Shown here piece after piece: positions 53,721 through 63,417 of a stretch of 64,000 nt of DNA. How positions within the stretch are numbered: position 1 is the first letter of the stretch; every line of letters starts with the position of its first letter. A program made the translations under genes and the position numbers. Origin of the DNA: Pseudobutyrivibrio xylanivorans (GTDB lineage: Bacteria > Bacillota > Clostridia > Lachnospirales > Lachnospiraceae); the NCBI RefSeq assembly GCF_010906925.1, contig NZ_VTVE01000001.1, forward strand, positions 682,001-746,000. The letters are read 5' to 3'. Under the pieces are notes generated by a model that saw only the letters and a program-made list of their open reading frames with translations, made no database searches and was not told the origin of the DNA.

Positions 53721-54617
53721 ATGGATAGTAGTATGCAGCCAATATTGGATAAGGCTCAGGTTTTAATCGAGGCTTTGCCATATATTCAGAGATTTAATCG
53801 TAAGATTATGATTGTTAAGTACGGCGGAAGTGCTATGGTTGACGAGGACTTAAAAAAGCAGGTTATTCAAGATGTTACTTTGCTTAAGCTTGTTGGATTT
53901 AAGCCTATCATCGTTCACGGCGGTGGCAAGGAAATCAGCAAGTGGGTTGAGAAAAATGGTATCAAGCCAGAGTTTATCAATGGTCTTCGCAAGACTGACG
54001 AAGCTACAATGGAAATTGCGGAGATGGTTCTCAACAAGGTAAATAAATCACTTGTTCAAAATGTGCAGGCACTTGGAGTTAATGCTGTTGGTGTTTCTGG
54101 CAAGGACGGTGGACTTTTAAAGGTAGAAAAGAAGCTTTCTGATGGTCAGGACATCGGTTTCGTTGGAGAGATTACAGAGGTTAATCCAAAGATATTAGAG
54201 GATTTACTTGAGAAGGATTTCTTACCAATCGTTTGCCCAATTGGAATGGATGACAATTTTGAGACATACAATATCAATGCAGATGATGCAGCATGTGCGA
54301 TTGCTAAGGCACTTCATGCTGAGAAACTTGCATTCCTTACAGATATTGAGGGTGTATACAAGGATAAGGATGACCCAGACACTCTTATTTCTGAAATCAC
54401 AGTTGATGAAGCTAAGAGCCTTATTGGAGATGGCTATATAGGCGGTGGTATGCTTCCTAAGCTTACTAATTGTATTGATGCTATTGAGGAGGGCGTTAAT
54501 AGAGTTCATATCTTAGATGGACGTATCGCTCATTGTTTATTACTTGAGTTCTTTACAAACAAAGGAATTGGTACAGCAATCATTGGCAACAAGGATACGA
54601 GGTATTACGATGAATAA
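53721..54617 (+). CDS. argB: Acetylglutamate kinase
   Basis: A 298-aa amino-acid kinase. [11 protein letters not shown] is the phosphate-binding Lys motif; [18 protein letters not shown] binds acetylglutamate; [32 protein letters not shown] is the C-terminal signature. The His-Gly-Gly-rich ends match arginine-sensitive or insensitive types alike. AGGAGG precedes ATG 53721. Its last 8 bp overlap argD. Confidence 0.97.
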   Translation: MDSSMQPILDKAQVLIEALPYIQRFNRKIMIVKYGGSAMVDEDLKKQVIQDVTLLKLVGFKPIIVHGGGKEISKWVEKNGIKPEFINGLRKTDEATMEIAEMVLNKVNKSLVQNVQALGVNAVGVSGKDGGLLKVEKKLSDGQDIGFVGEITEVNPKILEDLLEKDFLPIVCPIGMDDNFETYNINADDAACAIAKALHAEKLAFLTDIEGVYKDKDDPDTLISEITVDEAKSLIGDGYIGGGMLPKLTNCIDAIEEGVNRVHILDGRIAHCLLLEFFTNKGIGTAIIGNKDTRYYDE

Positions 54618-55809
54618 GAAAGAATATATCGAGAAGGCTGATAAAAATTTACTACATGTATATAATCGATTTCCTGTAATTTTTGATTACGGTAAGGGTG
54701 TTTATCTCTACGATGAGTTGGATGAAAAGTATTTGGATTTCGCCTCAGGTATCGGCGTTATGGCATTTGGCTATGGCAATGAGGATTTTGAAAATGCTTT
54801 AACAACACAGCTTAAGAGAATCACTCATACTTCAAATCTCTACTATCATATTCCTATGATAGAGGCAGCAGAGAAGATAACAAAAGCTTCTGGCATGGAT
54901 AAAGTATTCTTTACAAATTCAGGTGCCGAGGCAATAGAAGGCGCTCTTAAAACTGCTAAAAAATACGCGTACACAAAAAAGGGCCTAGGTGATTATGAGG
55001 TTATCGCTATGGAAAATAGTTTCCATGGCCGTACTGTAGGTTCACTTTCTGTCACAGGTACAGAGCATTATCGTGAGCCATTTTATCCTTTGATGTCTGG
55101 CGTTGAGTTTGCAACTTTCAACGATTTTGGTAGCGTGCTAGCTAAGCTTACTGACAAAACATGCGCTATCATTATGGAGACTGTTCAGGGAGAGGGCGGT
55201 CTCTATCCAGCAGATAAGGAATTTATTCAAAAGGTAAGACAGCTTTGCGATGAAAAGGATATTTTGCTTATTTTAGATGAGGTTCAGTGTGGAATGGGCC
55301 GTACAGGTAGCATGTATGCATTCCAACAGTATGATATTAAGCCAGATGTACTTACTACTGCAAAGGCTCTTGGCAATGGTGTTCCAGTTGGAGCATTTTG
55401 TGTTACTGACAAGGTGGCAGCTAGCTCATTAGTTCCAGGAGATCACGGAACAACATATGGTGGTAACCCACTTTGCACAGCTGCTGTTGCTCAGGTATTT
55501 GACATGTTTGAGGATTACAAGATGCTTGACCATGTTAATGCTATTACTCCATATTTCGAGCAGACTCTTGATAGACTAGTTGAGAAATATGATTTCATTA
55601 CTGCAAGACGTGGAATGGGATTGATGCAGGGACTTGTTCTTACAATTCCAGTAAAAGAAGTTGTTACAAAAGCCCTCTTAGAAGAGCATTTAGTTGTTTT
55701 GTCAGCAGGGGCCGATGTACTTCGATTACTTCCACCACTTGTTATAACTGAGCAGAATATTGATGAATTTAAGGAAAAAATCGAGAGAGTCTTTGAAAAA
55801 TTTGTATAA
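54610..55809 (+). CDS. argD: Acetylornithine aminotransferase
   Basis: A 399-aa PLP-dependent class III aminotransferase. [67 protein letters not shown] (Lys Schiff base in TTAKALGNG) and [14 protein letters not shown] are the motifs. The start is ATG 54610, overlapping the argB stop; the longer frame from 54517 is shadow. Together argC, argJ, argB and argD cover glutamate to ornithine. Confidence 0.97.
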   Translation: MNKKEYIEKADKNLLHVYNRFPVIFDYGKGVYLYDELDEKYLDFASGIGVMAFGYGNEDFENALTTQLKRITHTSNLYYHIPMIEAAEKITKASGMDKVFFTNSGAEAIEGALKTAKKYAYTKKGLGDYEVIAMENSFHGRTVGSLSVTGTEHYREPFYPLMSGVEFATFNDFGSVLAKLTDKTCAIIMETVQGEGGLYPADKEFIQKVRQLCDEKDILLILDEVQCGMGRTGSMYAFQQYDIKPDVLTTAKALGNGVPVGAFCVTDKVAASSLVPGDHGTTYGGNPLCTAAVAQVFDMFEDYKMLDHVNAITPYFEQTLDRLVEKYDFITARRGMGLMQGLVLTIPVKEVVTKALLEEHLVVLSAGADVLRLLPPLVITEQNIDEFKEKIERVFEKFV

Positions 55810-55839
55810 AAAAGAGGTCGCCATAAAGACGTAAAACTC

Positions 55840-55868
55840 TTGTAATATTTTTGATTTTTCGCTACAAT
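55840..55868 (+). promoter_or_regulatory. Promoter of the comEA-like/two-component operon
   Basis: TTGTAA (55840-55845), 17-bp spacer, TACAAT (55863-55868), about 45 bp before the ComEA-like start. Confidence 0.7.
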
Positions 55869-55914
55869 GAACAGGACGATATTATATACTCCTATCTATG
55901 CACTTTAGGAGATT

Positions 55915-56484
55915 ATGAAAAAATTTTTTAGTCTTGTTTGTTGTAGCATCTTTATTTTTACAGGGTGCGGCAAGGTATCTTATTTTCAATCCACAGATTC
56001 TAATGAAGTTATAACTGAGCAGGCCGAAGGGGGAGAGGTGGTGGTTGAAGAGAGTTCTTCATCTATCTATGTTCAGGTTGCTGGAGCGGTAGCGACTCCA
56101 GGAGTTTATGAGCTTCAAGCAGATTCTAGAGTTTATGCAGCTATTGATGCTGCTGGTGGTCTTTTAGATTCAGCAGATGACAGTGATATTAATCAGGCTG
56201 CCATCCTAGAAGATGGTCAAAAGATATACATTTACTCTGTGGAGGAAAGAGAAGCACTTGAAATTGAAGCACCTACACAGACGGCTAATGATGGACTTAT
56301 CAATATAAATACTGCCACTGTAGGTGAGCTTACTAATTTGCCAGGAATTGGAGAGGCTAAGGCATCTCAGATAGTAGCATACAGAGATGCTAATGGTGCG
56401 TTTTCTTCTATCGATGACATTAAAAAAGTCTCAGGAATCGGTGATGGTATTTACAATCAAATTAATTCACTAATAAAAATATAG
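55915..56484 (+). CDS. ComEA-like lipoprotein (SLBB and HhH)
   Basis: A 189-aa protein: signal peptide with lipobox FTGC (Cys about residue 18), an SLBB domain (YVQVAGAVATPGVYELQADSRVYAAIDAAGGL), a linker, and a C-terminal helix-hairpin-helix DNA-binding domain (LININTATVGELTNLPGIGEAKASQIVAYRDANGAFSSIDDI). ComEA proteins bind double-stranded DNA outside the cell for competence. Here it is lipid-anchored rather than held by a membrane helix. It shares an operon with a two-component system and ComEC. Confidence 0.9.
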   Translation: MKKFFSLVCCSIFIFTGCGKVSYFQSTDSNEVITEQAEGGEVVVEESSSSIYVQVAGAVATPGVYELQADSRVYAAIDAAGGLLDSADDSDINQAAILEDGQKIYIYSVEEREALEIEAPTQTANDGLININTATVGELTNLPGIGEAKASQIVAYRDANGAFSSIDDIKKVSGIGDGIYNQINSLIKI

Positions 56485-56504
56485 AGAAAAAATAGAGGGT
56501 TGTT

Positions 56505-57203
56505 ATGGCTAAAAAAGTATTGGTTGTAGACGATGAAAAGCTTATCGTAAAGGGAATTAGATTTTCTTTAGAGCAGGACGGTATGGAAGTTGATTGTGCC
56601 TATGATGGACAGGAGGCTCTTGATCTTGCCACTGCTAATCATTATGACATGATTTTACTTGATGTTATGCTTCCAAAGCTTGACGGATTTGAGGTTTGCC
56701 AAAATATCAGAGAATTTTCTAACGTTCCAATCGTTATGCTTACTGCAAAGGGCGACGATATGGACAAAATTCTTGGACTTGAATACGGTGCTGACGACTA
56801 TATTACAAAGCCATTTAACATTCTCGAGGTAAAGGCTAGAATTAAGGCGATTATGCGTCGTGCTGCCGCTGGACAGCCAGCTGCAGATGAGAAAAAGGTT
56901 GATGAAAACACAATCGAAGATGGTGATATCATCTTAGATAAGAGAAATAGAAATGTTACTATTTTAGGTACTGAGTACAACTTGACTGCAAAAGAATTTG
57001 AGATGATGGTTTTACTCGTTACTAATCCTAAAGTAGTATTCTCCCGAGAGGATCTTCTTAACAAGATTTGGGGCCCAGATTATCCAGGAGATGAGCGTAC
57101 AGTTGATGTTCATATTCGTCGTCTTCGTGAGAAAATTGAGCCTAATCCTAAGGAGCCAAAATACGTTCGCACAAAATGGGGAGTTGGCTATTATTATCAA
57201 TAA
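56505..57203 (+). CDS. OmpR/PhoB-family response regulator
   Basis: A 232-aa regulator: receiver domain with phosphoacceptor Asp in MILLDVMLPKLDG, acid pair VVDDEKLI and Lys in YITKPFN; C-terminal winged helix (NLTAKEFEMMVLLVTNPKVVFSREDLLNKIWGPDYPGDERTVDVHIRRLREKI). The linker is rich in Lys, Asp and Ala. Partner is the kinase encoded next. Position between the comEA-like and comEC genes suggests control of competence or the envelope. Confidence 0.95.
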   Translation: MAKKVLVVDDEKLIVKGIRFSLEQDGMEVDCAYDGQEALDLATANHYDMILLDVMLPKLDGFEVCQNIREFSNVPIVMLTAKGDDMDKILGLEYGADDYITKPFNILEVKARIKAIMRRAAAGQPAADEKKVDENTIEDGDIILDKRNRNVTILGTEYNLTAKEFEMMVLLVTNPKVVFSREDLLNKIWGPDYPGDERTVDVHIRRLREKIEPNPKEPKYVRTKWGVGYYYQ

Positions 57204-57229
57204 GATTTGTCTAGGGAACGAGTTTTTTA

Positions 57230-58669
57230 ATGAAGAAGCATTTTAGTTTTTCTGCACATTTTCATAGCTTAAGATTTAAAATTGCAATAATAGTATTATT
57301 AGTAGGCATCATACCATTTATGGTGTGTGTGCCTATTTCTTTGAAAGCTTACAAGTCTGTAGCGATTCATACGGATGCCACTAATCTTATGGCGGAGGCT
57401 GTTCAATATAACAATCAGATAGTCACTAGCGGCTATGTTGCTGGCGAGGAGAACAGAGTCCTTGATACAAAACTCAAGGCAGTAGCAGACAGCAATAACG
57501 GTCGTATCTTAGTTATTAATTCCAACCTTAAAATTGTTAGAGATTCATTTTCCGTTGATATGGGTAAGACTGTCATTTGGAAAAATATTATTGACACTCT
57601 TCAGGGAAATCAGCTTTATTATTACGACGAGAACACTAAAACTATCATTGTTTCGGTTCCACTTACTAATTCTCAGGGAGAGATAGTAGGTGCTCTTGTA
57701 ATGAACAAATCTACTGATTACGTTGAACAGAATATTGATATTTTTGTTTCATACATGCTTATTGGAGGTGTAATTGTCACTTTATTTTCTATACTTGTGG
57801 CAGTATTTTGCGCAATTAGATTTTCTAGACCGATTAAGAAAATGTCTACTTCGTTGGATGGAATTATTCGTGAGTATACTAACGAACTTCCAGAACAGAA
57901 ATCATTTACGGAGCTGGAACAGGTCTCAGGAAAATTTAATGAGGTAATAGGAAAGCTTCAGTCTATCGATGAGTCTAGACAAGAATTTGTTTCAAATGTC
58001 TCCCACGAGTTAAAGACTCCACTTACATCTATGAAAGTTCTTGCTGATTCTCTTAACGGTTCAGATAATGTGCCTATTGAGATGTATCGTGAGTTCATGG
58101 TGGATATTGGAGAAGAGATTGATCGTGAGACAAAGATAATTAATGACCTGTTGAGTCTTGTTCGAATGGATAAAAGTGGAGCCAAGCTTAATGTTTCTGC
58201 GGTTAATATTAATGAGCTGATTGAGCATATTTTAAAGAGACTTAAGCCTATTGCGGATAAGGCAGATATTGAGGTTGTTTTTGAGTCATTTAGACCTGTT
58301 GTAGCAGAGGTTGATGAAGTAAAGTTTACTCTTGTAATTACAAATCTTGTGGAAAATGCAATCAAATACAATAACCAAGGCGGATGGGTCCACATTTCTC
58401 TTAATTCTGACCATCAATTCTTCTATATTAAGGTGGAGGATAATGGTCTAGGTATTCCTGAGGAATCAGCACCACATATTTTTGAGAGATTTTACCGTGC
58501 AGACAAGTCACATTCTAGAGAAATCGGTGGAACGGGACTGGGTCTTGCTATTACAAAGAGTGCTATAGCGATGCATAATGGAGAAGTCAAAGTACGTTCA
58601 AAGCTGGGAGAGGGTTCTACCTTTGATGTACGTATACCTCTAAATTATATTGAGAAGGAGAATCAATAA
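57230..58669 (+). CDS. Membrane sensor histidine kinase
   Basis: A 479-aa kinase with two membrane helices (residues about 18-40 and 180-205) flanking an extracytoplasmic sensor, then HAMP (RFSRPIKKMSTSLDGI), dimerisation/phosphoacceptor region FVSNVSHELKTPLTSMK and ATP-binding N box NLVENAIKYN, G1 DNGLGIP, G2 GGTGLGLAI. PhoR/ResE-like layout. The signal is unknown. It overlaps the GerMN lipoprotein gene by 1 bp. Confidence 0.95.
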   Translation: MKKHFSFSAHFHSLRFKIAIIVLLVGIIPFMVCVPISLKAYKSVAIHTDATNLMAEAVQYNNQIVTSGYVAGEENRVLDTKLKAVADSNNGRILVINSNLKIVRDSFSVDMGKTVIWKNIIDTLQGNQLYYYDENTKTIIVSVPLTNSQGEIVGALVMNKSTDYVEQNIDIFVSYMLIGGVIVTLFSILVAVFCAIRFSRPIKKMSTSLDGIIREYTNELPEQKSFTELEQVSGKFNEVIGKLQSIDESRQEFVSNVSHELKTPLTSMKVLADSLNGSDNVPIEMYREFMVDIGEEIDRETKIINDLLSLVRMDKSGAKLNVSAVNINELIEHILKRLKPIADKADIEVVFESFRPVVAEVDEVKFTLVITNLVENAIKYNNQGGWVHISLNSDHQFFYIKVEDNGLGIPEESAPHIFERFYRADKSHSREIGGTGLGLAITKSAIAMHNGEVKVRSKLGEGSTFDVRIPLNYIEKENQ

Positions 58670-59730
58670 TGAAGAGGATAGTTTCGACAATACTTATAAT
58701 TTGCATATTGTTTACCTTTGGCGCATGTGGTCACAAGGATAAGGTTAGTCAGTACAAAATTTACTACGTAAATACGGATAAAAATGGACTTACTCCTGTG
58801 GATTACAAATATAAATCTACTGATGACACAGATAGAATTTCAGAAGCCTTAAAAGCTCTTGCAAAAAGGATTGATTCAGTTGATTATATGGCGGCTATTC
58901 CAGCAGGTGTTGATGTGGATAGATGGGAACTTGATGATCAGAGCTTGAATCTTTATCTTACTGGAGATTACGAAAGTCTTGATATATACACGGAGATTCT
59001 AGTTCGTGCAGCTATTGTAAAGACCTTAACCCTTATTGATAGTGTGGAGTCGGTTTCATTATTCATCAATGATAAGCCATTTACAGATGCTTCGGGAGAA
59101 ATACTGGGGGCTATGACATCTGACACATTTATTGATGATTTTGGCCAGGAAACAGATTCCCTATTATCAACAGAGCTTACCTTATATTTTGCCAGTGCAG
59201 ATGGATTATCATTGGTTCCAGAGACTAGACAGGTATATTACAGTCGTAATTTATCACCTGAAAAACTTATTATAGAACAACTTTTAAATGGACCGGATTC
59301 TTCTGAATTATTGGCTAGCTTACCGGCAGATACAAAACTTAATTCAATTTCTATTTCTGAGAATGGAGTTTGTATAGTGAATTTTGATGCCGCTTTTGAA
59401 ACAGCTGTTACTAATGTTACAGAAACAGTTACGGTATATTCAATAGTTAATTCCCTTACTGAGATGGATTCTATTAAGCAAGTTCAGATACTTGTTAACG
59501 GTGATGTTCCTCATCTTTCAAATTTAGATGTTGATCTTTCTGCTGCAATTTCAAGAAATGACGATATTATAAACTATAATATTAATGGAGTGTTCTCTAC
59601 AGAAGATGATACTGATTACACGTATGACTATATGGATTATAGTGATTATGTGGATGAAGGTACACCAGAAGATGTAGAAACTGAAAATGAGGCTCCAGCA
59701 GACAATTCTCAGGAGTCTCCGGAAAATTAG
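58669..59730 (+). CDS. GerMN-domain lipoprotein
   Basis: A 353-aa lipoprotein (lipobox TFGAC, Cys about residue 21) with two GerMN repeats: LNLYLTGDYESLDIYTEILVRAAIVKTLTLIDSVESVSLFINDKPF and LSPEKLIIEQLLNGPDSSELLASLPADTKLNSISISENGVCIVNFD. The C-terminus is acidic (DDTDYTYDYMDYSDYVDEG). GerMN lipoproteins often accompany PhoPR-like systems (LpqB-type) and act outside the cell. It could adjust the kinase. Confidence 0.9.
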   Translation: MKRIVSTILIICILFTFGACGHKDKVSQYKIYYVNTDKNGLTPVDYKYKSTDDTDRISEALKALAKRIDSVDYMAAIPAGVDVDRWELDDQSLNLYLTGDYESLDIYTEILVRAAIVKTLTLIDSVESVSLFINDKPFTDASGEILGAMTSDTFIDDFGQETDSLLSTELTLYFASADGLSLVPETRQVYYSRNLSPEKLIIEQLLNGPDSSELLASLPADTKLNSISISENGVCIVNFDAAFETAVTNVTETVTVYSIVNSLTEMDSIKQVQILVNGDVPHLSNLDVDLSAAISRNDDIINYNINGVFSTEDDTDYTYDYMDYSDYVDEGTPEDVETENEAPADNSQESPEN

Positions 59731-59756
59731 TAATATTTATTTTATTAGGAGGAAAT

Positions 59757-62039
59757 ATGTTGCAAGGACGGTGTCTTTGTAAAATTTCCTTGCTTATAAT
59801 GATTGTAATTGCCTTGAGTGCCTATGGACCCTATGATTTTTTGGGCCTATATGGCAATTCACAGGCGGTGGATATGTTTTTGACTGATGGAGAAAGTGTT
59901 TGCTCTATTGGCCAAATATATCGCAAGGAAATTAAAAATGATCAAACGCTATATTTCGTTAAGGATGCCCAGGTTGTGACAGACCAAGGCACATTATCAA
60001 GTACTTCTTATTATTTCAATTTTAATTCTGATTCTATTCCTATTAAGAGCAAAATTAAATTAAAGGGCATAATTGCCAAATTCCAAGAACCTAGAAATCA
60101 AGGTGAATTTAACATTAAGGACTATTACAATTCCATTGGTGTTTGTTTTCAAATCAAAGAAGTGGAATTAATTGATGTTAATGAGCCAGAGCTATTAGAC
60201 TATGATTGGTTCTACAGACTAAACAAGTCATTTGTAAATGTATTTAGATGCACAATTGAGGTAGAAGAGGCTGGCATTTTATCTAGTATTTCTGTTGGAA
60301 ACAAGTCTGAACTTGATCCGGATACTCGAAATCTCTTTCAAGGAGTCGGACTTGCCCATATACTTGCAGTTTCTGGCTTACACATATCAATTGTGTGTAT
60401 GCTTTTATATAAGCTTCTTAGAAGCTTTGGTGTCGGCTTTTTGATTAGTTCTATTTTTGCTGGCACAGTGGCTTTTGCATATGGCATTTTTACTGGGGGA
60501 AGTATATCTTCGATAAGGGCAATAGGGATGTTTCTATTTTATTTGCTAGCCCAAGTTCTTGGTGAATCCTATGATATGCTAACAGCTGCAGGAGCCATGG
60601 CAATTATACTATTAGTGACTAACCCTTTGTATATTAGAAATGGAAGCTTTCTTTTGTCTTTCGGAGCAATTCTAAGTATTTGGTTTATAGCGACTCCGCT
60701 AAATCAAAGTTTCATGATGTTTAGAAAAGAGCAAAAAAATAGATGGAAATTAATTAAGCGTAATCATGGGAGAATGGGAGAGATTGCTTTCAAAATAATT
60801 AACAAGTTTGTTGATTATATTGGAGGTATGTTGATTTTTTCATTTGGAATAAATATGGGAATGTTTCCTCTTTTGGTTATGCTTTATCATGAGGTGCCAA
60901 CATATTCTCTTATATTGAATATTCTTATTCTTCCAATTATGCCATTATTACTTTTGTTTGGACTTGTTGGTGGGATTTTTGGCATTACTGTTGGCGTTGG
61001 AGTTGCTTATATTATATTGAAACCATGCCATTTTCTTATTATATACATGGAGACAATATCAAAATTCTTTTTGGGACTGCCACACTCGAAGATGATTGTT
61101 GGTTCTCATGGATTTTTGTTTATAGTTGTGTACTATCTTTTGGTGATAATTCTTATAAAATATAAGGTCAGATTATTTAGCTATATAGGCTTAATTGGCT
61201 TATATCTTATGTGGCTTATCCCTATAAATGGAAAATTTGAAATTGACTTTTTAGATGTAGGGCAAGGAGACGGAATATATGTGAACTCAGGTGACGGAAT
61301 CCATTATTTTATTGATGGAGGTAGTACTTCAAAAAGTAAAGTGGGTGAGTATACCATATTACCTTTCTTGAAATACAAAGGGGTGTCTTCGATAGATTAT
61401 TGGTTTTTATCCCACATGGATGAAGACCATGTGTCAGGAGTATTTGAGCTGCTAGAGCAGGATTATAAGATTGAAAACATAGTTTTATCTTCAGAGATTC
61501 CTAAAGATGATACTCTTGTTAAGCTGATTGGGCTAGCGGAGGAAAAGGGCACAGAAATTTTATATATGAACAGTGGAGATGTTCTTGGCTCAAAGCATCT
61601 TAGATTTACATGTGTATATCCTAATGATAGCGCTGCAGTCCATGTTTCTAGTGATGAGGAAATAGATCTGAATGCTTTATCTTTATGCTTGCTGATGGAA
61701 TATGACAGGGATGAAGATGGAGTATTTGATTACTCTGGATTTTTTGGCGGAGATATTTCTGCAGAACAGGAAACTATAATTGCTAATATGGGATTGGTAG
61801 AGGATGTTGATTTGCTTAAGGTAAGCCATCATGGTAGTCGCTTCAGTTCGGATGCTACCTTCCTAGAATCTTTATCGCCAAAAACTTCAGTAATTAGCTG
61901 TTCTAAAGGAAACAGATACGGTCACCCATCCCTTGAGGCTGTTGAGAGAATCGAAGATGTGGGCGCAGAAATATTTTATACCATGAATTCAGGACAAATA
62001 TCTATTTCAGATGAAGGAATATGGTCATTTATCCCATGA
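59757..62039 (+). CDS. comEC: ComEC/Rec2 family DNA-uptake membrane protein
   Basis: A 760-aa protein: N-terminal hydrophobic and OB-like DUF4131 part, a central competence domain with about eight to ten helices (VGLAHILAVSGLHISIVCMLLYKLL is the signature), and a C-terminal metallo-beta-lactamase domain with FLDVGQGDGIYV, SHMDEDHVSG and LKVSHHGSRFSSDA. It should form the channel that takes up transforming single strand while the C-terminal nuclease degrades the other strand. Full length and intact. Confidence 0.95.
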   Translation: MLQGRCLCKISLLIMIVIALSAYGPYDFLGLYGNSQAVDMFLTDGESVCSIGQIYRKEIKNDQTLYFVKDAQVVTDQGTLSSTSYYFNFNSDSIPIKSKIKLKGIIAKFQEPRNQGEFNIKDYYNSIGVCFQIKEVELIDVNEPELLDYDWFYRLNKSFVNVFRCTIEVEEAGILSSISVGNKSELDPDTRNLFQGVGLAHILAVSGLHISIVCMLLYKLLRSFGVGFLISSIFAGTVAFAYGIFTGGSISSIRAIGMFLFYLLAQVLGESYDMLTAAGAMAIILLVTNPLYIRNGSFLLSFGAILSIWFIATPLNQSFMMFRKEQKNRWKLIKRNHGRMGEIAFKIINKFVDYIGGMLIFSFGINMGMFPLLVMLYHEVPTYSLILNILILPIMPLLLLFGLVGGIFGITVGVGVAYIILKPCHFLIIYMETISKFFLGLPHSKMIVGSHGFLFIVVYYLLVIILIKYKVRLFSYIGLIGLYLMWLIPINGKFEIDFLDVGQGDGIYVNSGDGIHYFIDGGSTSKSKVGEYTILPFLKYKGVSSIDYWFLSHMDEDHVSGVFELLEQDYKIENIVLSSEIPKDDTLVKLIGLAEEKGTEILYMNSGDVLGSKHLRFTCVYPNDSAAVHVSSDEEIDLNALSLCLLMEYDRDEDGVFDYSGFFGGDISAEQETIIANMGLVEDVDLLKVSHHGSRFSSDATFLESLSPKTSVISCSKGNRYGHPSLEAVERIEDVGAEIFYTMNSGQISISDEGIWSFIP

Positions 62040-62051
62040 GAGCTATCGGCC

Positions 62052-62450
62052 TACTGCCTGTAAGAGAAAATGAAATATAAGTAGTAGGGAGATGTAGAGG
62101 TAGTACTGCCTAGATTTGAAAATTTATTATAGGCAGTAGGAAATTTTGTATAGGTTACTGCCTATGGAGAAAAATGGCATATAGGCAGTAGGGAAATGAG
62201 CGATGGTTATTGCCTATAAGGGAAAATAGATTTTAAGCAGTAGCCCTTTTTTGAAAAGTTACTGCCTAAATTGAAAAAGGTAATATAAGCAGTAATGAAT
62301 TTGAAAATGGCTACTGCCTGTATAGAAAAATAGAATTTAGACAGTAGCCTGGTTGGAGAATGGTACTGCTTAAACAGAAAAAAGCATAATAAGCAGTAAC
62401 TAATTTAAAAAGTGATACTGCCTGTATTGATAAATTCAATCTAGGCAGTA
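62052..62450. repeat. Eight inverted repeats at strict 52-bp pitch
   Basis: Eight units, each a left arm TACTGCCT, a 19-bp centre, a right arm AGGCAGTA and a 17-bp spacer. Left arms begin at 62052, 62104, 62156, 62208, 62260, 62312, 62364 and 62416; right arms 27 bp later, and the pitch never shifts. Arms vary little (TATTGCCT, TACTGCTT, AAGCAGTA, AGACAGTA, AAGTAGTA), and unit 7 has matching changes on both arms that keep pairing. The centres share GAAAA at the same place in seven of eight units but otherwise differ. This fills most of the 443 bp between comEC and the next gene and encodes no constant reading frame. Confidence 0.95.
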
Positions 62451-62482
62451 GTTTGTAAATAAAATATAGAAGGAGTTATGAA

Positions 62483-63280
62483 ATGAGTATTATTGAAAAG
62501 ACATTAAATGAAAAGTTAGAGGATATTAATAAGCATCTAGAGATGGTTGAGGTTATGCTAGGACAATGTAGAGAGATTCCTGATTACAAAGTAAGAGTTA
62601 CATCTGGAAATGGCTGTAGCCAATACTACTATAGAAATGATGCGAATGAATATATCTATATTCCATCGGCAAGGAGGGATTTTGCTAAAAGGCTTATTCA
62701 GAAGGATTATTATAATAGAGTGAAAGAGGAACTTACGCAACAGAAAAGGCTATTAGAAAGATTTATTTCAGGCTACAAGGTAGATGCTCTGGAAAATGTT
62801 TACAGAAAATCTTGCAAAGGCAGGAAAAATCTCTTGAAACCTATTGAATTAACAGATGAAGAGTATGTTGAAAAGTGGATGGAAAAACATCAGGGGATGC
62901 AAAATCCGTTCAATGCAAATATGTCTATTAAGACAAAAAGAGGTGAATATGTCAGATCGAAATCTGAAAAGATATTGGCAGATTTATTTTATGAAAATGG
63001 TATTCCTTATCAGTATGAGCCGGCCTTTAGATTGATTAATGGTAAGCTTGTTTATCCTGATTTTGTTTTGCTTAATGTGAGAGAGCGAAAGACATATTAT
63101 TGGGAGCATTATGGATTAGCATCAGATGAATCATATTCAAATAAAAACATAGATAAATTGTGCCTTTATGAAAATTCTGGTCTTAGAATTGGAGACAATT
63201 TGATTATTTCTCTTGAAGCAGAAGGGATTCCACTTGATATTTCTTTGATTCAGGAGAAGATTACTAATATCCTTTTGTAG
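62483..63280 (+). CDS. PD-(D/E)XK nuclease-like protein of unknown role
   Basis: A 265-aa protein with a coiled-coil N-terminal part (residues about 1-110) and a C-terminal restriction-endonuclease-like region: SEKILADLFYENGIPYQYEPAF (Glu), then YPDFVLLN (Asp) and TYYWEHYGL (Glu/His), the classical E...PD...ExK-like order with Lys replaced. A role in cutting or binding DNA is inferred. Start 62483 with AAGGAG at 62470-62475; its promoter region is the repeat array, which ends 33 bp before it, so the two may be a functional pair. Confidence 0.75.
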   Translation: MSIIEKTLNEKLEDINKHLEMVEVMLGQCREIPDYKVRVTSGNGCSQYYYRNDANEYIYIPSARRDFAKRLIQKDYYNRVKEELTQQKRLLERFISGYKVDALENVYRKSCKGRKNLLKPIELTDEEYVEKWMEKHQGMQNPFNANMSIKTKRGEYVRSKSEKILADLFYENGIPYQYEPAFRLINGKLVYPDFVLLNVRERKTYYWEHYGLASDESYSNKNIDKLCLYENSGLRIGDNLIISLEAEGIPLDISLIQEKITNILL

Positions 63281-63417
63281 ATAGCGATATCTGCTTGTTT
63301 AAGAATTGCAAATATGTCTAGTTTTTTAGGCCTTTATTAATTGAAAATGTGTATTATTAGCGGATTTAAGCTATAATACATACTAGTTATAAAATAAGGA
63401 AATAATGGAGAATTAAA

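Noticed and set aside
55810-55839. Terminator after argD
   Set aside because: Only a poor AAGAG/CTCTT pairing with a long loop; not convincing.
62052-62450. CRISPR array
   Set aside because: The conserved parts are only 8 bp each, in alternating orientation, with 19-bp and 17-bp variable parts. A CRISPR has one 23-40 bp direct repeat and 30-bp spacers, and there are no cas genes nearby.
62052-62450. Coding minisatellite
   Set aside because: 52 is not a multiple of three, so the repeats fall in all frames; no open frame spans the array.
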